NCBI GenBank assembly: GCA_022575985.1
Contig: JAKSXM010000142.1
Span: 4,340,001-4,404,000 of the forward strand
DNA: 64,000 nucleotides
From: Anagrus nilaparvatae
Lineage: Eukaryota > Arthropoda > Insecta > Hymenoptera > Mymaridae
Reading direction: 5' to 3'
A program made the position numbers and the translations under genes. This document shows positions 1 through 14,100 of this stretch, piece by piece; position 1 is the first letter of the stretch, and every line of letters begins with the position of its first letter. Below the pieces are notes generated by a model. It was not told the DNA's origin. It saw only the letters and a list, made by a program, of their open reading frames with translations, and ran no database searches.

Positions 1-2685
1 ATTAAAAAGACATTTTTTTTAATAAACCAATAATTTACGTTCATAAAAAAATTTTTTAATTATTTAAATTCCGGTTCTTTTTTTTTTTTTAATATTTAAA
101 TTGATTATAAATATAGTTATATATTAATAGAAATGTTAAAATCTGTATAAAATGACTAATTTTTTGATTTATTTTTTATATAATTTAGTTATGAATAGAA
201 ATTTCAATATTATGATTATAATTATAATTTTTTTGTAATATAGCATCGAAAAATATTTAATAACTGTTAATTCTTTTGTTTTTCATTGTTATGTAAAAAA
301 AATAAATCGATTATATAAATTTATTTGACTTTGTAGTTTTATATACTGTGGTTTTGTGTTTTTGTAATTTTTTTTTATCATACAAAATTTTTTGAGACTG
401 ACGAGTGGCAAGGGAAGTGTATGAGTTGGATCTGGCAAATATTGGCCCTATTTGGTAGGGCCTTTTTTATAGAAAAAACACTCCTTATACCTACGAGTTC
501 TATCTCATAAGGTTTCTGGGACTAGAACAACGAACTTTAAAAATGGAAATTTTGGGTATTTTTCAGTTTAGCACTGTCAGCTTATCAAAGTCATTTTTTA
601 GAAGCATGTTAGAAATCACAATTTCTCCTAAAATTATAGATTTTTGGGACTTTCCATTTTTTGACCTGAATAACTTATAAGGCATGATTTCATAATTATA
701 TAGGCTTATCGTACCTAAAAACTTTTATAACAGTCAAGTTATACACCCCTTGGAATTAAAATTAAATCCTTAAGTAATATCTGATCTTGGGGAGTGAGAA
801 TTAAAAAAAGAAATGATATTCTAATGACATCTAAAACTATAAAAATATAAACTTTGTTGTTACACCATTCTACCCCAACCCCTCCAACATTTTCTGCAGT
901 CTTCTTAATTTATTCTTGGCAATAATATATAATATCGGAAAATACGCGACTATTGCAATAAACGAACTCCAAGGTCAGGGTTTTATATCGTACGGGAAAA
1001 AAATTGATTCATTCATTCATTTCATTCATAGCTCGTACGAACGTTTATATACTGCAAAAAAACCGAAACACGTGAATGCATATAAGTTTTTTTTTCTTTT
1101 CAACAGAAATATTTGTATACAAATTAATATATACCTCCAACATTTGATGAACGAGCATTTTTTCATAATTCAATGAATTTATTGAATTTTTCAGGTTAAA
1201 AAATTCTTTCGAAAATATCTAACTTAATTTTATTGTAATATAAAAAAATTTTTTTTGATTTGATTATTGAGTATATTTTTGTAATAAGGGAGTACCTATA
1301 GAAGATTATATTGTACAAAAATCAAGGTAAAAAATGAAAAGAAAAAAAAAATATATCATTTGTATTCTAAATACATACATTACGACACACATACATAAAA
1401 ACACACATTTTTTATATTAGCAAATATGTAAAATTGAAACTATTTCAACATTTTGATGAATTCTTTAAGTTGAACCTTTTTTTTAACACGTATATGACTC
1501 ATAACGTCTATAACATGAATGAACTGTGACTTTTCTGACTCACTTTAACTTTTTTATTAACTTAAGCGCGTGGCACTATTGTAATATTAGCATTTTTAAG
1601 GTTTTTGTATTCTTTTGTATCTTAAAATTTGATAAATTTAAAAAAAGAGGTTTTAAAAAAATTATTTGAACCAGAAGCAAGAAATTTTCTTAAAAATCAC
1701 CAGTAACCTCATTTTGTCCCTTTTTATTTCAGGAATTTAAATAATGCAAGTCCTTTGATTACACATCCTGGAAATTCCCTTTACTTCCATGTACGAAGTA
1801 CTCGTAATCCACATTCGCATGACTGCAGTTCTAAAGAATTTAAAGAATTTTTTTTGGCCAATTTTTAGAATACTTTTATACAATAATTTCTTTTGTAGTA
1901 AAACTAATCCAAATGGATTTGATTTTTTATAAAAAATAATTAAACTTTTTACCAAGGTAAATAAAAACAATTAAAATAAATAAGTAAACATAATTTAAAA
2001 AATAATAATATTGATATTATTAAGAGTCTCATTTTAGTTTCAATATCATAATAAAATAATGAAGATGATTTGCGTTATTGTACTACTTTCTCACTAACAC
2101 ACTTTTTTTTTTCTTATTTCTAAGTTTATGGTTAATGTGCCAAGGTAATTAATTAGTATAGAAATATATACTAGTATTATATTCCTTTACATTGTAAAAT
2201 AAGAATTCTTTTTTTTTTTTTTTTTTGTAATTAAATATTTACTTTGTAATATTTAATTATACACAAGAAACAATTTATTAATTTTTTTTTTTTAAATTTA
2301 TTTTCTGAAAGTTTTTTGTTTTTGTAAATATTTTGTGTAATAAAAAATTTTTCAAAAGCTTCGGGATCGGGGTTGAATATGGTTAAAACTTCCTGTATTT
2401 AAATTAAATTTACACACTTTTGCAGCTTATGCATTCTACGAATAATGATTTTAAGTTGATAAATAAATGATCACGGCTGAGTTTTCATCACTTAGCCTCT
2501 TGGGAGTTCTACTGCAGAAGCTATTGAGTTTCATTAAACGATTACTATATTGTGTTTTTAATGCAATTACTATAGTAGTACGTGTTTTTTAAATAAATCG
2601 AATAAAAATGATTTGTCGTTTGCATAGTTTTTGTTGTCTTTACTTTTTTTTACCGGTTTATTTTATTTTATAACTGCGAAATGTT
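1..2685. other. Gene-free A+T-rich intergenic DNA
   Basis: No open frame here has coding character; those present are short and low-complexity. The block at about 379-760 is slightly richer in G+C and reads like an old unique or repeat remnant, but I cannot assign it to a family. Homopolymer A and T runs are frequent throughout. Confidence 0.6.
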
Positions 2686-2732
2686 TACTCCAGTCAATAT
2701 ACGGTTTCGTCAGTATTCTTTCATTCCATCAT

Positions 2733-3244
2733 TACTCCAGTTAAAATACGGGGGGGGGGGGTCGTATTTTCACTGGCGAACACGAGATTTGCTCTACTAT
2801 AGGTTTTTTGGGTCACTGAACCCAAAAATCGTGGTCATTTAGTAAAGAAATGGGGGCTTCACCCTTAAATTTGCAAAAACTACCCCCAAAAAGGTGTTTT
2901 TTTCCATATTCGCAATTTGAGCGCTCACATTTGCACCATACGGGTTTTTTGGGTCACTGATCAAGAATTTCGACTTTTTTTTTCATAAATAATTAAAATT
3001 TTACCCCTAAATTTGTTTAAACTACCCCCAAAAAGGGGATGTTTTTTCTATTTTCGTACTCTTAGCGTCCAGGATTTGCCCATATAGGTTTTTTGGGTCG
3101 CTATCCAAGAATTTCGACTCCTTTTTTGTTGTGAAATATTGATTATTTATGAAATTCTTGATTAGTAACCCAAAAAACCTATAGTAGAGCAAATCTCGTG
3201 TTCGCCAGTGAAAATACAACCAAACACGTATTTTGACTGGAGTA
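2733..3244. mobile_element. Foldback element of the GGGTCACTGA family
   Basis: Two inverted arms are visible. The left arm (about 2733-2830) begins TACTCCAG, contains a 12-G run, and continues through GCGAACACGAGATTTGCTC into the core TTTTTTGGGTCACTGA. The right arm (about 3165-3244) is its reverse complement and ends GACTGGAGTA. Between the arms are two direct copies of a unit of roughly 170 bp containing ACTACCCCCAAAAAGG and GGTTTTTTGGGTC. There is no coding capacity. A second TACTCCAG-like end lies just upstream at 2686, so the true left border is uncertain. Confidence 0.75.
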
Positions 3245-3245
3245 C

Positions 3246-3820
3246 ATCAGATTTAGTCTACTCTAGATTTTTTGGGTCACTGATCACAAATCCCAGGGTT
3301 TTTTCTATGAGAAATGAGCGGAACAGCCTTAAATTTGCAAAAATTATCTCTAAACGGGGGATTTTTGATGTATTTGAATTTTGAGCAGCCAGATATAGTC
3401 CACATGGGTTTTTTGAGTCACTGATCACGAATTTCAGGGTCCTGTCTACTAAAAATTGACACTTCACCCTTAAATTTGCAAAAATGTGAAATAAATCAAA
3501 AATACTCTTTTTACAGGTAGTATTTGCTAATTTAAAGGTGAGAAATTAATTTTTAATAAAAATTTCCCCAAAATTTTTGTTCAGTGACCCAGAAAACCAA
3601 CATTAAACGAATCTGAACAATGAAAGTGCGAGAATATCAAAAACACCCCTATGAGGGGTAGTTTTTGCTAATTTAGGGGTGAAATATTAACTTTTCATAG
3701 AAAAGTCTCCAAAATTCTTGATTAGCGACTCAAAAAACCCAGGTGGATCAAATCTGGTAGCTCGAAATTCGAATACATCAAATACACCCCTTTTTGGGGG
3801 TAGTTTTAATAAAAATTTAT
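3246..3820. repeat. Second, inverted GGGTCACTGA-family block
   Basis: This continues the preceding element. The units TTTTTTGGGTCACTGATC and the matching reverse-complement units (GATTAGCGACTCAAAAAACC) face each other around about 3485. The left half contains CCTTAAATTTGCAAAAA and the right half its complement TTTTTGCTAATTTAGGGG. The copies are more diverged than those at 2733-3244. It is probably a separate, older copy or a partial duplication. Confidence 0.65.
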
Positions 3821-4690
3821 AATAATAAACAGTACGCATCGAATCAAATGGCTTCGAATAGATACGAACTTATGAATTATTATTTGATAAAATAAATTAT
3901 CGAATATCGAAAATCGAGGACAATAGCGGTGTATAGAGGAACTAAAAAGAAAATTTTCTATAAGAGGAAAATTTTTTTAATTTCTTTTTGGCTTCAGGAA
4001 ATTAGAAATCGATTAGCTCTAATCAGCCCAAATTTACCAGATTCCCCTTACAAGATGTCGGTAATTAGAGAGCTGCGGAATGCTGTTAACTATATAAATC
4101 GCCAATTTTTTTTTTTTTTTTTTTATACAGACTCATTATATTTTTTACGATTTTAAAGGACTACTTGGTTACGTCTATTTAAATTAATTTTTGAAGTCTT
4201 GCGCAATCCAAAAAATTATTAACGTATGTACATAAAAAAGATTTTTTAAACTGCGAATAAAATGTAATTCTCCGATTTTAATGTTTATTATATTCCATAA
4301 CATTTTTGTTCCCAGTATTTCGACGTATATAGGTATGTTTGAAACAGAGACAGGTCAGAACTTGAATAAAAACGTCTATTGTAAATATTATACTTCTCAT
4401 TTTATATAAGATGTAACGTATCAATTTTTTATGAAATTTTAGATAAATTTTTTTTCGATGCAAAATTATATATGCAAAAACCGTTTATATATTAAAATTC
4501 TATCTATAGATAATATACAGATATAATGAGTGGTCACTTTTTATTTGAATAGTATAGCAAAAAGTAAAACTTTAATTAAACAATTTACTCAAAATTTGTA
4601 TCTTGTCATATCTTTGGTTTACTCATCCAAAAACTTGCTTTGTACCTTAATCAAATGATTTAGGGTATTTAGTACTGGACGTAATCAGAA

Positions 4691-4911
4691 TGGGTCTACT
4701 ATAGGTTTTTTAGGTCACTGATCATGAATATTAAAGTTTTTTTATGAGAAATTGGGGCTTCAATCTTATATTTGCAAAAACTACCCCTAAAAAGGAGTAT
4801 TTTGTATGTATTCGAACTTCGAGTGTCTATTTTAAAGTTAATTTTTTATTGACAGAACCTCAACATTTATGATTAGCGATCCAAAAACCCAATAGTAGAC
4901 AAAATCTGGTA
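4691..4911. repeat. Solo fragment of the GGGTCACTGA family
   Basis: The fragment starts with GTCTACTATAGGTTTTTTAG, contains ACTACCCCTAAAAAGG, and ends with the inverted core GATTAGCGATCCAAAAACCC. It is a short two-unit foldback with no coding content. Confidence 0.65.
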
Positions 4912-5033
4912 CAGGTCAGTAATTGAACAACCCCCCCGCCTGCCACTCTGCAATTTAATTGGAATATTACCCCTGAACTCCAATGAAAGGTCATAGAAAA
5001 TATGAGTAGGGTAAATTATGAGGCGGTTAACTA

Positions 5034-5464
5034 CACTGTAAAAAGTAACTTTCTTATAAAAAAAAAAAATTAAAACATTTTCGAAAAATAGTAAATTTTC
5101 AAAAAAAATTGTAAATATTCGAAAAAAATCGTATATTTACTAAATTTAGTATATTAACGAAAAATTCGAGTAACTATTCTCGATTTTTTTTTTTGTGAAT
5201 TCGCAAAAAGAATTGATAATTTACAATTTTTTTTCGAAAATTTACAAAAAATAGTTGTGAATTTCCGAAAAATAGTTGTGAATTTGCAACTATTTTCGTA
5301 AAATCATTAAAAAAATCGAGCATTCTCGAATTTTTCGATAATATACTAAATTTAGTAAATTTACGATTTTTATCGAATATTTACAAAATTTTTTGAAAAT
5401 TCACTAATTTTTCGAAAAAATTCTGTTTTTTTTTGTAAATCTAAGAAAGTTACTTTTTATAGTG
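5034..5464. mobile_element. Tc1/mariner-like MITE, copy 1
   Basis: This complete 431-bp element is flanked by TA on both sides (5032-5033 and 5465-5466). Its terminal inverted repeats begin CACTGTAAAAAGTAACTTTC. The right end carries one small mismatch (TATAGTG). The interior is itself almost a palindrome of A+T-rich segments with TTACTAAATTTAGTATATTA-type blocks near both ends. It has no open frame. TA duplication and CACTG-type ends point to mobilisation by a Tc1/mariner-class transposase supplied in trans; that step is inference. Confidence 0.85.
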
Positions 5465-6559
5465 TACACCACAACAATATTTTACAACCTCTAATTTCAA
5501 ATGGAGTTTTTTAAAAAAGCTCTATGTCAAAGCAGTATATTCAAAAAGGTTGCAATGTAAAAAAATAACAAATATAAAAACGGCTAATATCTATTACAAC
5601 GGTCACAGTAAAAGTTATATTTAATGAAAATTATTATTTTTATACCGGAAATTATTTAATTAAAGTAATAAATACTTATAAAATAAATTTAGGTCATTTA
5701 GAGGAAATAAATAATTTTAATAAGAAAATTGTTTATTATATTTAAAAATAGTAATTTATATCAAGAATTTGTTTGTTAAAATATATTTAAAAGGTTTTTA
5801 TAACGTCATGAAATAAAATAATACTTATTAATTTTCTAAGATTTTTATACATCAAAAATAATATCGTATGATAGTAATGAAGTTTGTAAATGCGTAGGAA
5901 GAAAAACAAAGTAAAAGCTCATTAATGAAAAAAAATGTTTTATTGATTGTTCTACATTCTGATAAAAATGAATGAACTTTTTCAAGCTAAAAATAACGAG
6001 CTATCGATTGAATTTCATTCATCAAACTCTAATAAGTAAAAATCAATTATTTTCTATAGTAAAAATGAAGGAAGTGCAGTTTGTAAACAATTATTTTATT
6101 TTTACAATTAATGAATTTAAGGTTTTTGCCCTCTTATTAAAGAAATTAAATAAATAATATTATTAACACTTGAGTTGTAGATTTAATTTCTGATATTTAT
6201 CATCGTTATAACAAAGTACCAAAGATATGCATTTTTTTTGCCACCGGACATGAAAATTTATAAACATAATATGTATATATCTATAACGTATAAATTAATT
6301 GAAAGTCTAAGAATATAAAGTAATTTAATATTATAATTTTTTTTTTATTAAAATGTTTATGTAATTGAAGATTATAATTACATATTCAATTTATTGTTAG
6401 ATAATAAAGTCTGCGGATATGTATTTATTAATAGTAGAGAAATTTTTACGATATTTTTTAGACATTTTTTGTTCATAGTATAAATTATATTCAGGTATTT
6501 TTCAAAACTGCAAAACTTTTAAAATTGATCATCTGAAAATTAGGACCCAAAAAATGAAA

Positions 6560-7800
6560 AAAGATGATTTAGGGACTTGTAAAAACCCCAAAAATACTTT
6601 AGGTTTATGGACTTAAGCAAACCGGATTATTTTGACTGTTTTTATTTTGACAAAAATCGAAAGCGGTTTATATGGAAAACTGTCCAATTTTTTTTTCTTC
6701 AAATTTTTCGCTGCTTGGTACCATTAAAAACTGAGATCAGTACGGTTTCCCGGGTCAGAGAACCAGAAAAATCTGATATAACTGGATTTGAGTGAGTTTT
6801 AAAATTTTTTCATTTTTAGAAATTTTGACCTTATTCGCTTCAAACCATTTGAATTAGCTAAAATTCCTTATAAATCAAGTTTTCTAATAAAATAAGTGCT
6901 GATGAAATGGGCAAACCAGATTTTTTTGAAAATTTTTATTTTGGCCAAAATGGAAAGGGGTATGTATGGAAAAATGTTTAAAAAATTTTTTTTCTAATTT
7001 TTCGCTGTTTGGTACCGAAAAAGGTTTGAAACGGTGAAAAACTTAAATCCATATGGTTCCCCGGGTCAAAGAGCCCAAAAAACCTGATATAAATGGATTT
7101 AAGTGAGTTTGAAATTTTTTTCATTTTAGCAATTTTGGCTTTATTCGCTTCAAACCATTTTAATCAGTTAAAACTCATTAGGAACCAAGTTTTCTAACCA
7201 AAAAAGTGCTGATGAAATAGGAGAAGTGGATTTTTTTTACAATTTTTATTTGGGCCAAAATCGTAAGGGGTATATATGGAAAAATGTCAAAAAAAACTTT
7301 TTTTCAAATTTTTCGTCCTTTTATACAGAAAAAGGCTTGAAATGATTAAAAACTTAAATCAATATGGTTTACCGGGTCAAAGGGCCCTACAAACTTGATA
7401 TAAATTGGTTTAAGTGAGTTTTAATATTTTTTCATTTTTAGAAATTTCGACTGTATTCGCTTAAAACCATTTGAATTGGTTAAAATTCCTTATAAATCAA
7501 GTTTTCTAATAAAAAAAGTGCTAATGAAAAGGGGGAACTGGATTTTCTTGACAAATTTTATTTTGGCCAAAATCGTATATATGCAAAAATGTTGAATTTT
7601 TGTTTTTTCAAATTTTTCGCTGCTTGGTACCGAAAAAGGTTTTAAACCATTGCAAACTTAGATCAATATGGTTTTTCGGGTCAAAGATCCAGAAAAACCT
7701 GATATAAATCGAATTAAGTAAGCTTTAAAAATTAGACTTTTATAAATTTTGGTTTTATTCGCATGAAACCATTGGAATTGGTTAAAGTTCCTTATAAAAG
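6560..7800. repeat. Tandem array of a roughly 300-bp unit, about four copies
   Basis: Landmarks recur at about 294-308 bp spacing. Near 6717, 7011, 7320 and 7625 there is GGTACCGAAAAAGG or a variant. It is followed by GGGTCAAAGA, CCTGATATAAAT, TTCGCTTCAAACCATT and CAAGTTTTCTAA. The copies have diverged by substitutions and small indels. Each unit contains a sequence resembling the core GGGTC plus CCAGAAAAACC seen in the other repeats. No conserved open frame spans the units. Confidence 0.8.
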
Positions 7801-7838
7801 TGAAGTTTAGCCGAAATAGAAATAAAAAATTTGGTTTT

Positions 7839-8102
7839 TTACCGAAAAATCGCTGCCATCTCTAGCCGCTTGAGAAATTTCATTTTCACTGCTAAATTAT
7901 TATTTAATTTATAAAAATTCAGCGGGGTAGTTGTTCCTTGAGCTTTAATATTTATCCAAAGTTGACCGCCCTTAAGGGATTTATTTTTTGCGAAATCGAC
8001 ATATATGTATACCATTAAGGAATCTTCATTTATAAATTTCTTGCGACGAAACATCCAGCAGTGGAAGTGTCCATAATTTAGAAATTTGAACCAGTTCTTG
8101 GC
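7839..8102 (-). pseudogene. Possible gene or transposon fragment, unrecognised
   Basis: The minus strand is open for 87 codons between stops. The stretch from CWMFRRKKFINEDSLMVYIY to KFLKRLEMAAIFR is less biased toward Lys, Ile and Asn than chance frames here. It includes the fairly complex segment KGGQLWINIKAQGTTTPLNF. The underlying DNA is also less A+T-rich than its surroundings. No initiation context is decisive: the first ATG is at 8054, and the open frame begins 16 codons earlier. I see no splice partner on either side and no recognisable domain. It could be a remnant of a duplicated gene or transposon, or simply a fortuitous frame. Confidence 0.25.
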
Positions 8103-8110
8103 TTAACAAA

Positions 8111-11100
8111 ACCTTTATATTTGTTTTCAGGGCTGTTTTTAAAATATGATAAATATTTTTATAATTTGATAACTTAATAATGAATTACAGTCCAATTCAA
8201 CAAAATTTTTTTATTATTTTTACGCTTATTTTATAAAATTTTTTAAATATAAACAATTACCCAAAAATTTCAAAAAATGATTTGCTATACAATTAATTTT
8301 TTAATTTGCAATAATTACACCTGTTAACAACATAAATTTAATTAAACGTAATATAAATTTGTATAACGTAAAAAAATGAAATAATAATCGCATTTTTTAA
8401 GAAAATACAGAAATGTGATATCTGTTACAAATTTTGCAACTTAATATAGCTATATTTATATAAATTCACTGTTACACTTTACACGTGAGACTATAAAACA
8501 TGTTGTCCTCGCATTTCCGGAGTACATTACAAAAACTCTTTAAAAAATACCTATTATAAAGAAAAAGAAAAATTTTAAACGATGATTCACTTGATTTTAG
8601 TTAGAAAAAAATTTGATATCCTTTTTTTTTTCATTTTATTAATAGAAATTTTTATTTATCGAATTGTTTTTAATTATTACATTATGTAATTGAATTGTAT
8701 TTACTTATGAATCATTTGTGTATTATAAAAGTTTTTTATAGATAAATAAATCAGTGATATTTGTAATATGGAATTTTTGAAAACATAAATCATTTTTAAC
8801 TTATATAAATTGTATTACTTAACGCCCATCAAATTCTTTTGAATAACTTTCGCACTTGGTGTGTATTGTGAGTAAAAGTATATTAATTTACACGTGTCAT
8901 CTTATTGAACTAGTATAGAAATTTATTATTTTTTGGTGGTACGCATTTAGATGATGTTTTTTTAAGTACAAGATTGAGATTTCTATTAATTTTATTGAAA
9001 AAATTTAATAAGGCACTGTTTTTGGGGTAGCAATTTTTTACCACCAGACCCAGGAGTCAGATGTATTAGCAAACAATAGTGGGTTCTTTTTCCCATCTTA
9101 TTTTTTTACCAAAATTAACATGATATGCATATATTTTAAAAAGATTCCTGATTACCAAAAATTTAGACTCCTTATTAATTGATTTGGCCAAATCTACAAA
9201 ATGCCGCTAATCAAAAGCATGAGACGTGCTATAAGTCATACAGTTCTATTTGGTCTTTGAAAATCTAATTTTATGGGTTTCAGCCTAATGACGTCTTCAA
9301 CCGAAAGCATGCAATTTTCATTAAATTCTTGAACTCGTGGTACATCAAAAAAATACAATTTATAAACATAACCAGAAACTCATCTAAGTTAAAATAGTAA
9401 TTTTTTATAGTAAAAATAATACTTTTTTTAACAACTCCGAGTAATTTCGTGCAAAAATGTAAATAAAATTAAAAAATACTGTAATAAGGTTTAATTTTTT
9501 CTCATGCAATGCAAATACACACATAATAATTTTTTGTAAGACTTAGCAAAAACGACGTTACATTATACTCGCGGTAACTAATACATAACTTTAAAATATT
9601 GTTATTAATAATATTAAATACATGAGAAAAATTAAATATATATTTATAATATTAATATGCTAATATAGTAGAACTTTGCACTTTTTTTTTTGTATTCATG
9701 AAAGTGCACCATCCATTTATTATTGTAAAAAAAGATATGACTCATGTGATTATATTCTCTATATTATTATTATTATTATTGTACTATGAGATACATGATG
9801 ATAGAATCATTTTGATTTCTTTCTTTTTTTAATGTGTACGGAATATTGTCAGAATATTATAAAAGTGTCCTTGATTTTGATTTATCATATGAATTAATTT
9901 AGGTGAGGTTATGATATTGTAAACAAAAATTTAATCTGCATCTTTTTTTTTAAATTAGATTATGGTTTGTTTTTGTTTTTATTTTAATTGGAAGATGCTT
10001 TTTAAAGGTGAATACGAAATTTTTTGGGGTTTTAAATTAATAAATTAATTATTTTGAATTGGATGAACGTTTTAGGATCATCATTTTAAAATTTTTGGGT
10101 AAAATTATAGGTGCTATTTAAAATACTGATTTAATTTTTCAAAGAATTTTTTGGCGATAGATAATATAACTGTGGCTGTATTATCAGACTTTAAGGTATT
10201 AAAAAGAAAAAAATTGTTGTTACGAGGGGGGCAAGGGGGTTTTAAGAACTGCTGGGCTATAAAATATCGTAAAATGAATTAATTTTTAAAGCCATTTATG
10301 GTGCGTTAGGGCCTTGGCCTATTTGCAATAACTAGTTTTTCTTTATTTTTTAACTTTTTAGAAAAACTTTTCGATCCTAAAAGGGACCCAGGCACCAGCT
10401 TTCCAGAAAAAATTATTTATTTTCTAAATTTGTGAATCCACTGAATAATGCACAACTAACATATTAATACTTTGGCTATAAAATGTGCATAATATAATTT
10501 CATAAATTAAAAAGAGTTAATGTAACCCATTAATGCCTAATAATCTATTCTTGGAAAGTTGAATATTTTGGAAGTTATTAATCATTAGGGGTTGATACCA
10601 CTTTTTCTGGAGATTCTAGGTCAAAACTGACCAGAAATTAGAAAGGCCCAAGCCCAAATGACTCAATAGGTGTCTCTTTTAGCCCAAAACATTCATTTTT
10701 CTGAATTCATCTGTCCAATAATGATAAACTAAGAGGCTAAAGGATTAACAAGTAGTATTTTGAATCATATAAAGTTTCCTAATTAATATAGTAAATAAAA
10801 ACTTATTATTAATTTCTTGTATATTTAAATCATAGATTAAAATTTTTACACATGTTATTTTATTTCAGATTACACATTCAGTAGCATCATTTATGAAATT
10901 CCAAAAAATTTATTAATCATCTTCAGTATTCAACGTCGTTTTTAAGGTACGTATTATTTTTTTTTATACAAGTCAATAAATACAGAGAACAGTAAAAGCT
11001 TAAAAAATGTTGACTAAAATGAAATTAAGTGTCTAATTAATCATGAAACTAAATAATTTTTGTAAGTACTTACTGTGTATTAAATTAAAATAAAATAAGG

Positions 11101-14100
11101 TAAGAGAATACTAAAAAAAATTTATCTTAAATTTAATAGATGATACTTCATCCCTTTAAAAATTTAATCAAAAAATTGATAATTTATCAATAAAAATATA
11201 AGATTTCAATAACCACGTCTGATAAATTAAAAAATGTATGATGTTACAATCACAATTTGCTACTGAATATTTTTTTTATCTTAAAAATTTTAAATAAAAA
11301 ATTTTTCTTTATCATATAAGAGAATTTAATTGTTAGTGTAATTAATTATACCTTGAATCGTAGAGAAAAAAAATAATTAGGCATAAAAATAAATATTTTA
11401 TACTTGGCACATAAAAAAAAAATAAACAAAGAAAATTACTATAAATTTACCAGTTTTTTTTTTCAATGACAATTTTAATAACGTATTAATAACAATAATT
11501 TTTTAACACACACACACACACGAGTGCTACATGTGTATAAAATTTAAATATCCAAAAATTTGAGTGTCAATGGAGGGGGTAAATAAGATAAAGTTGTTTA
11601 TCTAAACAAAGACAAACGTAAAATTTTAATTACATAATGATTTATATCGATTTTAAAGTAAATAAGACACTAAATATTTATTTTGTTTACATGTGTACGT
11701 GTGCTAAAGAAAAGATTAAATTTTAAGTTGCTTTTAAAGAAATTTTAGTTCACATCAGTCAATGAACTGAGTAGTCAACATGAAGTTTGTTATTTGCTTG
11801 TTATATCTTAAATTTATGAATTTTTAATTTATTTTTTTGCCAATAAAATTGGTTTCTTTTTTTTTGTTTTTCTATTTATTACTGTTATTTTTTTAAAAAA
11901 TTTGTTGTTTCTATAATTTTTAAAAAAAATTTTGTGTTTTTGTGTCTTAATTTTATGCTGAACGGTCAAAATAGCAAATATTTTGATAAAGAAAAGTGTT
12001 TGAGTGTGTGTTTAAGAGTGTAAATTTATTACTTTTTTTAAAAAAAATTATTTGCAATTTTAAAAGTGCTAAATAAAATTAATAAAAAAGTAATTAAAAT
12101 TTTAAAAGTGTCTTATTATTATAAAAAAAAACTAAAAACAAAGAAAGAAAAAAAAAAATTAACAATAAACCGGAATCAAGCAGGGAAATGCACGCGCAAA
12201 GAAATTTCAAGGAAAATTTTCATGGCACGGGGATTATTGCTCCAGAAAAGGCGCTTAATATTTTACAGAAGTACACACCGTGAGATTTTTTTTTAAATAA
12301 TTAAATTTTTTTTTTATTTAACGGTTAATAATTGCTGTTTTATCATATGTCGCCTGTTTATTTATTGTAATGTTTTTATTGAAAATTTCTAACCTACAAA
12401 AAGTTAATTAAAGTCAAAAAATAGTAAAATTGAAATATTTTTGGTTCTAAATTTAAAAATTTATTTATCCGTGGTATTTAAGTACATATTAAAGTTTCAC
12501 GTACATAAAAACAATAATAATGTCACGTGATTATTTATTTAAATAGAAAAATTTTGTTGATTATATTTTTAATTTAATTTTACGTCCAGCCAATTTTCAC
12601 AAAATTAATAAGAGGAAGAGAGAACAAAGAGTTTTTCATGGAAATATTTAAACGAATTTGAAAAAATAGGTTAGCATTATAAATTTAAATAATTTCTTTA
12701 GTTTTTAATTTGATTTTAAGAAAATGGGACTTATTTTTAAGCTTTTTGGTTATCAAATCACTGGGTCATTTATTGCCCAAAATATTCAAAAATAGACTGT
12801 TAGAAGTTATTTTTCTCTATTTTACCCAGTAATTTTTCGGTTATTTGTCCAAATTAGGCTACAAAAAATAAATGCATTAAAAAAATTAAAAAAAAGAAAT
12901 TATATCACATGACCTGGGTGGTCTTTTTATATTAAGATAAATTTAAAATATTTAAAAGCTTTATAAAAAAAATAAAATTTTAACCTACTAAAAAAAAATT
13001 ATAGAAATAAAACTCTTTCATCTTCTAAAAAAAAAAAAGTATTATAAGCTCTTAACATATTATATTAAACACAAAACTTTTAAAAGTAATATAGAACATT
13101 CATCCGCGTGCCTTTTTAAGAATGTTACCGATGTCTCTATTCAATTTCTTTTGTTATAACCCAATGACATTCACATGGATTATTTTTGTTAGTTTGTATA
13201 TAAAATGCATTTTATTGTACATTTATAATCTTTTATTTTATTTTTACTTTTTTTTTTTTCAAAAATATTTCTCTTTCTGTGTGTGTGTGGTTAAAAGGTG
13301 CTGATGGATATATTTGAAACAGGACCACACGAATCGATAATTATACTTAATTTATATATAAAAGAGAAGTTGTTTTTCTGGATTTTCACATTTTTATTGT
13401 CATTTTGGGTTTTTTGATTGTTTACTTCCTTTTTATCTTTTTGACAAATTTTTTGAAAGACAATGAACTTTTTATTTGATGTTGTAAACTGAATTATTTG
13501 TTTGTAAATTATTATTATGGTTTAGACAAAAAAGAATGATTTAATTGTACGTTCAAAATAAGGGGTTACCTGCAAACAATAATATAAATTGAAGGGGAGC
13601 AAGGATTTTCATAATCTTGTCAATAAGTGTGGGTAGAAATAAGTGTTAATTTTTTTTTTTTGACAATTAGGGTATTAATTAGGTTAGTAATTTCATTCAT
13701 TTAGGGAGACAAGAATAAAAGGTAATAAAGGGGGTTTGACTGCTGAAATTAAAAAAAAAAATAAAAAAAAAATAGTTCATTTAGGAAAGCCTGTAAAATA
13801 TTAAAATTTTCTAAGTAAGAAGAACACTAATTCTAGTGACTCTAGAAAAACTATGTTTTGTTTTATGCTTCATCTAAAATTATATGTGCATTTGGCTGAC
13901 CTTAAAAAAAATTTTTTTCCCAATCAACTGAATGGCATAAGTTAAATAAGATTTCTAAATATGAGCCAATAGATTGTGATTTTAAACGGTGTCAACAAAT
14001 AAATGGGCTCCTATGGAGCTGAAAATTTTGTAGAGAAATAAATTTTTTTTTAAGTGACAAGCCTAATGTACAACCTAATGTATTTTTATGTACACTTTGC

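Noticed and set aside
12066..12296. Plus-strand frame of 76 codons
   Set aside because: It starts at GTG, is mostly Lys runs, and extends through a probable splice donor. It is better viewed as possible untranslated sequence.
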